This document shows, piece by piece, positions 56,949 to 64,000 of a stretch of DNA of 64,000 nt (the stretch's first letter is position 1; the number at the start of each line of letters is the position of its first letter). Below the pieces are notes generated by a model. The model did no database searches. It was given only the letters and a program-made list of their open reading frames with translations, and was not told where the DNA came from. Made by a program: the position numbers and the translations under genes. This DNA comes from Xestospongia muta (lineage: Eukaryota; Porifera; Demospongiae; Haplosclerida; Petrosiidae): positions 6,664,136-6,728,135 of the forward strand of contig OY848919.1 in NCBI GenBank assembly GCA_963693285.1. Direction: 5' to 3'.

Positions 56949-57379
56949 CATTTATTTTCTTTAATGGTCTTGTTATTAAAGCTTAAATAGTAAACACTAA
57001 AGATTATCATCCCATAATTAATTAACTGTAACTTTTATTTCAAAAATTAATTCAATAATGCAATTATGCTGGCCAATTATACTACAAAACACACAAGTAA
57101 TATTTGCAGCTTCAAAAACATTTGAATTTAATTAACTCTTGTGGCTATACATAATGATGATTTCATATACTATTTAGTTTGTATTACTGAGTTTTTGGAC
57201 CCTTTAAAGAAATCATGGATTTCATTTAATTATATTCTAAAATTATTCACATCTAGCTTTGTACTAATAAAACTGTATCATCAATTGGTACTCACGTGAT
57301 TTATTATACGCCAAATACTCAAATACTTTATGTAGTATAGTAATAGAAAGTATTTAAAAGAAAAAGGGGAAATGATAGG
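56949..57379. other. Intergenic, nothing recognised apart from a TCACGTGA site
   Basis: AT-rich; 5' side of the Harbinger transposon. No inverted repeat boundary could be placed. Confidence 0.4.
57292..57299. promoter_or_regulatory. TCACGTGA palindrome
   Basis: Third perfect copy in the window, about 90 bp upstream of the Harbinger accessory frame. Confidence 0.3.
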
Positions 57380-57637
57380 ATGGACAAGTTTGATGGTTTT
57401 GTTGATAAGTTGATGAAGATCCATGAAGAAAGTGACAAAAACTATTTTCATCTTGAAGAGAAACTACTTGAAATGGAAGAGCAAAGACAAAGAGAAAACC
57501 AAGAGTTTCAGGTGAGAATGATGTCCATGCTGTGTGCTCAGCCAGCAGTTTCATCATATAACTGCCAACCTCACCCTGGTTCATCACCATATGACTACAC
57601 ATTATACAACTATGAACAGACTCATCAAGAAGACTAA
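57380..57637 (+). pseudogene. C-terminal part of a Harbinger accessory (Myb/trihelix-like) protein
   Basis: 85 codons: a charged coiled coil (LEEKLLEMEEQRQRENQEFQ then VRMMSMLC) and a tyrosine/proline-rich tail. This is the usual C-terminus of the DNA-binding partner encoded beside Harbinger nucleases. The Myb/SANT-like DNA-binding half is missing. It is convergent with the nuclease at 57742. Confidence 0.5.
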
Positions 57638-57741
57638 TCATAAATACCAATAACTCAATCAACTTTGGTTTACCATTATCACTTTGATCAGTTCTTCATT
57701 AATCACTTAATACTATATTTACAATTATTTAATAAAATCAA

Positions 57742-58620
57742 CTATGACTCTTGCTCATAGAAGTACTGCATTAATGTGTTGCGTATCTCCTGTGGTGCTG
57801 TGTTTGAGGATGACAGGCCACCCATAGGTGCTGTGGTTGGCTGTTGGTAGTCACTTCCACTGTTGTTACTGACCCAGTTGTCATTTAATGATTTCCCGTG
57901 AATTTCACAAAAGCTGTGAAGAATACAGCTAGTACTAATGATAGTAGGTATATTATAAATTGTTATGTCTTTTTTTTTCAATAAGCGTCTCCACCTGGCT
58001 TTAAGTCACCCCGAGGCATTCTCAACAACAATACGAGCATGTGATATGCTATAGTTAAAACACTGTTGAGGAGTCAGATTAGGATTATCATTAAATGGCT
58101 TCATCAGCCAATTATGAACGGGATGAGCAGAATCCCCAATGATACAAATGGGAATTCGCTTCCCTAGAATTGTACAAGAATCTCCATTTTCTAGTAGCCC
58201 ATCTTTTGTAATACTCTTATAGACAAAAGAGTTTGCAAACACTCAGGCATCATGCACACTTCCTGGCCATCCAACACAAATATCACTGAACAAATACTGA
58301 TAGTCAACTATAGCTTGGATGATCATGGAGTACCAATATTTAATATGTAATGGATCAATAGTGTACACACAATAGCATGACATGTGTCATGTACTATTAC
58401 ACAAACACTTGATCTGGATATGACACAACATGTGACATGACACCAAAGTGTTATAGCAACTCGTTGTTCGACACTGATGGGTCTTCGGAATCTTGTGTCT
58501 TGTCTAACAATAATGGGACGTAACTTGTCACAAAGGTAGAGAAAACTGTCTTTCTCCATTCTGAAGTTTTCAACCCAATCCTGAGGTGTTGCCAACACTA
58601 TCTGTTCCCACCAGTTAGAA
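57742..58620 (-). pseudogene. PIF/Harbinger transposase (DDE nuclease), decayed
   Basis: N-terminal part (58598 down): WVENFRMEKDSFLYLCDKLR, FRRPISVEQRVAITLWCHVT, SSVCVIVHDTCHAIVCTLL. Then a deletion removes the piece up to IIQAIVDYQYLFSDICVGWP (58320), which holds the first catalytic aspartate. GSVHDA is followed by a TGA (58240) where arginine or similar is expected. The frame 58242-58006 reads PICIIGDSAHPVHNWLMKPF (second aspartate) and SISHARIVVENASG (catalytic glutamate). After another stop the tail runs to 57742. Family assignment is firm; the copy is dead. Confidence 0.75.
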
Positions 58621-59147
58621 CTCCTACATAATATATGCTATAATCACACATCCCTGAAAGTTGTTATACCTTTTTCTCATCCAAACACTTTGAGGTTGCC
58701 TTATGCTCAATAATATATGTGAAAGAACCAACAAATCATCATACTTTGCCTTCTACGCCTTCTCCTAATGCTTTTAGTATTCTTCGAATCCATTTCATAC
58801 TTCTAATGTCATCTAGATTTCGTTGTTGCCACAGACAGTATAATGGTACTTTGGACTCCCATTTTTTCAATAATAAAACTATGATTTCCCCTCCCATTTA
58901 ATTATTATTATTAATTGCAAGTCCAATTTAGTGTAAATCGTTCCATGACCGTTCTAGGAACGATCACGTAACGGAACACAACCAGTCTGTAGTGTAAATG
59001 GAATATTAGAAACACACTAGATTTATTGCATCCAGATTTGCCTAAATATTGAGTGAATAATCGCAGCAATGGTCAAACAATGGTAGAACTTCATAATGTA
59101 GAAAGTTCTCTGTAGGAGACTCATTATTTGCTCGCAATTATTGAGGA
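58621..59147. other. Intergenic, right flank of Harbinger
   Basis: Contains TAGTGTAAAT twice (about 58928 and 58991) around GTTCTAGGAACGATCACGTAACGG, possibly the transposon end, but I could not match it to the left side. Confidence 0.35.
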
Positions 59148-59531
59148 AAGACAGCCTGGATTCCAGCAATTGTTATTAAGATTACAGGACCACATTCATA
59201 TTTAGTGAAGGGTAATGATGGCATTGTGTTACAAAGACATATCGACCAGCTCAGGTCTCATTACAAACGGGAGTAGACATTTCTCAATCAATTGATACGG
59301 AAGATTGGCTGTTACCATGAACAAATTTAACAGCACCAATGATTGGAAATACTAATACTTCAGGTAATATTTCTGAAAGTGATTCTATAGATTCTTCCAG
59401 GTTGGATAGACCACTAAGTCCTCCATTTATTCCTGACGTACCTACACACCCGACAACCCTGATTCGTCTATCAAACAATCTCATCCACAAATTGATTTTG
59501 GACCCTATGTTGCCTCTTAGTGAAGGAGGAA
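59148..59531 (+). pseudogene. C-terminal end of a Gypsy integrase/pol (element 4)
   Basis: 59148 onward reads KTAWIPAIVIKITGPHSYLV then KGNDGIVLQRHIDQLRSHYK, the post-integrase beta-barrel with GPxSYLV and RHxDQLR of K02A2.6-like Gypsy pol proteins. After a frameshift come an acidic stretch and the proline-rich tail (SRLDRPLSPPFIPDVPTHP). A purine-rich tract (AGTGAAGGAGGAA) ends at 59531, followed by TGTTATTAC as the likely start of the right LTR. Confidence 0.55.
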
Positions 59532-59735
59532 TGTTATTACTTAATAACTTGTGGTCAGTATGAATATTGTTAATTGTGATAATGCTCCGATTTTGTAATA
59601 TTGGTCAGTCTTCAAGTATTGTAGTAGTTGTTATGTAGTTCTGTAATGCTTTTGGAGTTATTTTGTGTTCTAATATAATACTATACTTTCTGTCATATCA
59701 AAGGCTTGTAGTATGAATACAACAGTGTTTATCTT
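59532..59735 (+). repeat. Possible 3' LTR of Gypsy element 4
   Basis: Begins TGTTATTACTTAATAAC right after the purine tract; an end near ATGAATACAACA is guessed. No second copy to confirm. Confidence 0.3.
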
Positions 59736-60007
59736 TTAGCTGAAAGAATTTTCTTTGTCTTTCACTGTTTGAATTCGGCATTTTTCTTTAACTGGTAGTA
59801 CTCTGCACTCTTCAAAAGCTTCAAAAATTATGACAGATGTCTACATGTGATTAGTGATTAGTGATAATAAAATATGAACAATCGCTATCTACTGATGGTC
59901 CATCTGCCTTTTACACTCTTAATAAAATGTTGATGTTAATAAAATTGGAGGTGAGAAATTGTTCCTAATTCAAGGAGACTGACTCTCTTAAATTCCACAA
60001 TTGGGAA

Positions 60008-60480
60008 GAACATGGATTACAAATTAGCGTTCCTCAACGCAATATATCTCCAACAGATACAACCACTTCACAATATACATGCATACAACAAGAGAGTATA
60101 TGCAATATCTCATTTTGATAAGTGAAGAATTGTATTAGAACATGAAAAGGTTGTGGACGTAGTATATACTTTGCCTCCTAAAGCTGATAATGAAGCTCAA
60201 ATCAGGCAGAGAAAAAGTAAGCAGTTACTTCTAAATTATTAAGTTGTCGATCAATGTCTGGGTTTAGATATTTATCCTGATAATGAATATTTTGGTAAGG
60301 TAACATATAAAAAATGTAAGAACAATGAATGATTAATGTGCTTTATGGCAGTTAACATCTCAATGCTCTGACTGAGGTAACTACCATAACATTGATAAGA
60401 AGATAAATTTTCATGGGGATTTAATTTCGCTGTATTCGTGGTTGGTTGTTTTATCACAAAATTTAACTTTATTCCACCCA
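60008..60480 (+). repeat. Dispersed duplicate, copy 2 (ZU5-related, internally deleted)
   Basis: Starts with EHGLQISVPQRNISPTDT (60006-60060), the first ZU5 strand as at 9.68 kb but without that copy's first stop. It then jumps to the 10.23-kb part of copy 1 (CATACAACAAGAGAGTATAT...TGAACATGAAAAGGTTGTGG type similarity) and continues to ATTCCACCCACG at 60480. Confidence 0.6.
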
Positions 60481-60487
60481 CGTATAA

Positions 60488-60495
60488 TCACGTGA
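60488..60495. promoter_or_regulatory. TCACGTGA palindrome
   Basis: Fourth perfect copy, in a CpG-containing patch (60478-60555) about 820 bp upstream of the POT transporter start; could belong to its promoter. Confidence 0.35.
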
Positions 60496-60800
60496 TCTCC
60501 GTAACAGCGTGTAAACTCGTGGATTTCAATAATATTGCTTAGTCGGCTAGTCAATGGCTCTTTTACATTGAAGTACTAATTTATAATTTCTTCACAACTA
60601 TAATATTCCATGTTCAAAGATGTGCCACTGTAACCAAACTCCTTATTATTAGTTTCACTTTAACTGTCATTCTCGTGAATCTAGTTAGCAATGTTATATG
60701 TACCATACAGATTGTTATATTCATTATATAACACTTAATAATATGTTTTCATCATGTACTGTAATTGTAAACATCTTTTGTAAATATTCTTTTTCATCGG

Positions 60801-61100
60801 TTTGATTTTCAAGTCTTGAGTATGTAAAGTAAACATAAAAAGATATTATAAATGCCAAATACTATATTGTTAGTATTTATTACAATGACACTTTTAATGT
60901 ACTTTTGTATTGTAGCAAGTGAGATATATAACCCTACTATAGCATTATATAATGAGTAGACAAATGTTAATACTTTCTAATGTTACATTGATGACATGTT
61001 GAGTGTGTTTAGTTTATTACACTATATTGTAATACAGTTATGTTATGTCATATTGCAGTTTTACACTACTGTAAAACAAACATTATGACAAAACTGAAAG
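60801..61100 (+). repeat. Direct repeat upstream of the POT gene
   Basis: Matches 62826-63121 nearly throughout, from TTTGATTTTCAAGTCTTGA to CATTATGAYAAAACTGAAA. Confidence 0.8.
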
Positions 61101-61314
61101 CAAATGAATGAACAGCAATGTTAGCTTTGATCTAGTATACAAGCTGTATTATACCAGTAAACTAACATAACAGAAGGAAATAATTGGAATACTAATATCA
61201 TATTACAACATAGTTTAAATAGTTTAAATGATGAAGCAGCTGACAACTTGGAGAAGAAGGATATAGTGTATTAGTTCTCATTCTGTAAAGCTTATCATCA
61301 TATGGGATATCTTA

Positions 61315-62775
61315 ATGTTTGCTCATTTAAGTTTACTTCAATATTTTCCAACAATCAACTATATACACAGGCATACTCAGCATCAATTCAGATATGACTT
61401 TGTCTTTGATATTGCATCTTGTCTGATATATCTCTCCTTCCCTTTCTTTGGTCTACTTGCTGATGTAAAGACAGGTAGATATAACACAATCATTACTGGA
61501 GTACATTTTTCATATTTATCTTGGATATTTACCGGGCTGGCAGTTATTGTTAAGTCATTCTCAAATTCCACACTCTTCTTCACGACATTATTTTTTGCTA
61601 GTTACATTACACAAGTCATTGGATATTGTAGTTTTCGTTCTAATATTGTTCAATTTAGTATTGATCAATCTGTGGGAGCTTCAGCTGATGAACTGAGTGC
61701 TATAATTTACTGGCACTCTGCAAGTATACCTATTGTACTTGCCTTTGTTCAAGTTGGACGAGTTCTAATCAAACGATTTCCAATAGTGTATTATGTATTA
61801 TCAGGTGTGGCTGTGTCTATTGTCATTATAAGTAACTCATTGTTCAAACACTGGTTGGACACTACACCTCATAAAATCAATCCAGTCAAATTAATTGCTA
61901 AAGTACTCAATTATTCTATAAAGAACAAGTACCCAAGTAATCGTAGTGCCTTGACTTACTGGGAGGAGGACTGTCCATCACGACTTCATCTAGGTATGGA
62001 GAAATATGGAGGACCTTTCTTAGAAGAGGAGGTACAAAATGTCAAGACTCTGTTACGGTTAATACCACTGTTAATAAGTCTAGTTAGTTTTTCTTGTGGC
62101 CTTGAGTTGTCATTGAAAGCATTTAATCCGCATAAAGATAATGTAAGTTTCCTTTCAATCTTTACATTAAGTCGAACAATGTCCTCTCTAGTATCTGGAG
62201 TTGCTATCGTAATATATCAGTTTGTTATATATCCATGTTTCTACAAGTACATTGTCAGTATGCTCAAGAGAATAGGGTTGGGTACACTTTTTGTTTTATT
62301 CACTACTATTTATTATGTCATCATTTTTGCTTGTAAAGAACATTTCCATCTTGATACAACTTCATACAAAGCGGTGATTATGCCTGAAATATTGTATGGA
62401 ATTTCCTATGCATTGGTTTTCCCTACATCTTTGGAGTTTATAATAGCTCAATCTCCTCATGAAATGAGAGGTTTTATGGTTGGCTTATGGTATGCAGCAT
62501 ATGGACTTGGACATATTATTGATATCTTTGGAAGATATCCATTTAATTGCAAAGAAGTCATTGTTTGTCAAAACCTTTATTACTATGTATTGAAGAGTGC
62601 AGTTATTGTTGTTACTCTAATACTATTTGTTATACTAGCAAAGCAATACAAGTTACGAGTGAGGGAAAATGAAATTAACGTACATTTGATAGCTGAGGAG
62701 CATTATGAAAGATATATGGACCAGGAAGAAGAGTTCAGGAGAGAAATGGGACTATCATTTGAATCCACAGATTGA
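61315..62775 (+). CDS. POT-family (SLC15-like) proton-coupled oligopeptide transporter
   Basis: Single-exon frame of 486 codons, no breaks. Multi-pass membrane protein: about ten hydrophobic segments. Family signatures are GLLADVKTGRYNTIITG (residues about 46-62, the POT loop after helix 2), the loop RSALTYWEEDCPSRLHLGME with YGGPFLEEEVQNVKTLLRLI (about 220-250), and LEFIIAQSPHEMRGFMVGLW (about 390-410). The first helix with its ExxER proton-coupling motif is not visible; the frame starts at about helix 1-2. A 5' exon may therefore be missing from this model, or the protein is divergent. Expected to import di-/tripeptides or related solutes with protons at a membrane. Poly(A) signal at 62817. 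Paralogous pseudogene at 54.8 kb. Confidence 0.85.
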   Translation: MFAHLSLLQYFPTINYIHRHTQHQFRYDFVFDIASCLIYLSFPFFGLLADVKTGRYNTIITGVHFSYLSWIFTGLAVIVKSFSNSTLFFTTLFFASYITQVIGYCSFRSNIVQFSIDQSVGASADELSAIIYWHSASIPIVLAFVQVGRVLIKRFPIVYYVLSGVAVSIVIISNSLFKHWLDTTPHKINPVKLIAKVLNYSIKNKYPSNRSALTYWEEDCPSRLHLGMEKYGGPFLEEEVQNVKTLLRLIPLLISLVSFSCGLELSLKAFNPHKDNVSFLSIFTLSRTMSSLVSGVAIVIYQFVIYPCFYKYIVSMLKRIGLGTLFVLFTTIYYVIIFACKEHFHLDTTSYKAVIMPEILYGISYALVFPTSLEFIIAQSPHEMRGFMVGLWYAAYGLGHIIDIFGRYPFNCKEVIVCQNLYYYVLKSAVIVVTLILFVILAKQYKLRVRENEINVHLIAEEHYERYMDQEEEFRREMGLSFESTD

Positions 62776-62816
62776 GACCTTTTTTATTATATTTTGTCAT
62801 TAATGCATGTAGTTCT

Positions 62817-62822
62817 AATAAA
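62817..62822 (+). terminator. Poly(A) signal of the POT gene
   Basis: AATAAA 42 bp after the stop codon, immediately before the flanking direct repeat. Confidence 0.6.
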
Positions 62823-62825
62823 ATG

Positions 62826-63121
62826 TTTGATTTTCAAGTCTTGAACATGCAAAGTAAACATAAAAGATATTATGAATGCCAAATACTACGTTGTTAGTGT
62901 ACATTACAATGACAACATAATACATTTTAATGTACTTTTGTATTGTGCAAGTGAGATATATAACACTACTATAACATTATGTAATCAGTATGCAAATGTT
63001 AACATTTTTGACATGTTACATTGATGACTTGTGGAGTGTGCTTAGTTCATTACACTACATTGTAATACAGTTATATTATATTACAATACTATTGTAAAAC
63101 AAACATTATGATAAAACTGAA
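62826..63121 (+). repeat. Direct repeat downstream of the POT gene
   Basis: Second copy of 60801-61100, starting 51 bp after the stop codon. Confidence 0.8.
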
Positions 63122-63234
63122 ATCTAATGTGACATGATTTACAATAAGGGACTACTTCTGGCAAAACATTTGTGATGTGATTTATGAAATTGCTTTTGAG
63201 ATGTTTTAACAGTGGTCCTATTTAATAAGTATTA

Positions 63235-64000
63235 GGTCAATTTGACGCACAAGTAGAAACAAAAGATAGCAGTATCAAAGCAACAATCCACGTACTTCAA
63301 GGTACCAATGGCTCACTCATGAGTTATATTACAGCCTGCGAACTTGGACTAATTAAAGTTAATATTTGTGCTATGAATATCAAACAGTCGACAGAACAGT
63401 ATGCTAAAGTTTTTTAAGGGGTTTTGTAAATTAAAGGACAACGAAGTAATATTGCACATATATGAGTCAGTAGCTCCAGTAGCACAGCCACCATGACGGA
63501 TTCCATTTCACATTAGGAAGCAGGTTGAGATAGAACTAGAGAGATTAGAGAAACAAGACATCATCGAAAAGGTAGATGGTCCTACTCTGTGGATTTCTCC
63601 ATTAGTAATTATTCCCAACAGGAATGGTGAAGTTTGTTTATGCGTCGATATGCGGATGGCAAATAGAGCTATACTTAAAGAAGGGCACCCAAGTCCCACA
63701 GTAGTTGATTTGATACACTCTCTTTATGGTGCAACTGTATTTTCTAAGTTAGATTTGAGATCGGGATATCACCAGTTGTCTCTAGCTCCTGAAAGTAGAT
63801 ATATCATGACTTTTGCAACACACAAAGATTACGAAGATATAAACGGCAGAATTTTGGAACTAATTCAGCCAGTGAGATTTTCCAGAATGTTATTAATGAA
63901 CAAGTGAGAGACATTCAAGGTATTAGTGATGATATCATTGTGTTTGGCGAAACTCAAAAGAAACACGATGAAGCACTGGGAGCAGTATTCAGAAGACTCT
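63235..64000 (+). pseudogene. Gypsy pol (K02A2.6-like), element 5, runs off the window
   Basis: 63235 on reads the end of a protease domain (TIHVLQGTNGSLMSYITACE then LGLIKVN). After breaks it continues with RKQVEIELERLEKQDIIEKV, WISPLVIIPNRNGEVCLCVD, MRMANRAI and FSKLDLRSGYHQLSLAPESR. A frameshift at about 63830 leads to YKRQNFGTNSASEIFQNVIN and GISDDIIVFGETQKKHDEAL, with SDD as the catalytic pair typical of this subfamily. Continues beyond 64000. Confidence 0.75.

Noticed and set aside
60801..63121. POT gene as cargo of an LTR element
   Set aside because: The repeats lack primer-binding and purine tracts, and the downstream copy begins at the poly(A) signal; a lost tandem gene copy explains them better.
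1..64000. CRISPR arrays, bacterial operons, ribosome binding sites, tRNA or rRNA genes
   Set aside because: None seen; the spliced genes and transposon content are eukaryotic, and the regular repeats at 29-36 kb are exon units.

Overview
The window looks like a metazoan genome segment, most probably from a demosponge. It is AT-rich, has short introns and one-ankyrin-repeat exons, and carries gene families I associate with sponges: ankyrin/Roc/COR/death proteins, ZU5 fragments and an expanded oligopeptide-transporter family. Its transposon fauna fits too (Ty3/Gypsy, THAP and Harbinger DNA transposons, SWIM/YqaJ genes). The organism is inferred from these families, not from a search.

Layout. 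0-17.5 kb is a graveyard of mobile and decayed genes: a SWIM/YqaJ pseudogene (42-1090), a Gypsy element (1091-3080) joined to a minus-strand THAP transposase (3080-3875), fragments of repeat-associated genes (5.2-6.9 kb), a decayed ZU5 domain (9.68-10.4 kb), a reverse-transcriptase pseudogene with a duplicated tail (13.1-15 kb) and a second Gypsy element with an internal deletion (16.35-17.46 kb). 17.5-23.4 kb is poor in genes, with one possible small spliced gene (18.69-19.33 kb) and a long palindrome (22.33-22.60 kb).

23.4-45.2 kb holds the main locus, on the minus strand. Read 5' to 3' it has 18 ankyrin exons, almost all 99 or 102 bp and all phase 0. They are followed by a large exon with a last ankyrin repeat and a Roc-like GTPase plus COR-like region (24177-26240), two short linkers and a death-domain exon (23455-23810). 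The ankyrin exons fall into two homologous blocks (45.19-39.98 kb and 36.98-27.6 kb) with the same two leading exon types. The locus is therefore either one long gene or a duplicated pair of which only the 3' member kept the signalling domains. The domain order suggests an intracellular sensor: ankyrin surface for recognition, GTPase switch, death domain for downstream assembly.

45.2-60.5 kb is mobile again: a truncated inverted-repeat element, a third Gypsy element without a recognisable integrase, a divergent pair of decayed genes (SAM-domain gene on minus, large family gene on plus, 49.85-54.5 kb), a POT transporter pseudogene (54.77-55.67 kb), a complete AACCTCGCTGT element (56.09-56.95 kb), a Harbinger transposon (57.4-58.6 kb), a Gypsy tail (59.15-59.53 kb) and a second ZU5-related copy (60.0-60.48 kb). 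60.5-64 kb contains the best-preserved single-exon gene, a POT-family transporter (61315-62775), flanked by roughly 300-bp direct repeats, then another Gypsy pol running off the right edge.

No tRNA, rRNA or CRISPR was seen. All exon borders and alignments were read by eye; no search or gene predictor was run.
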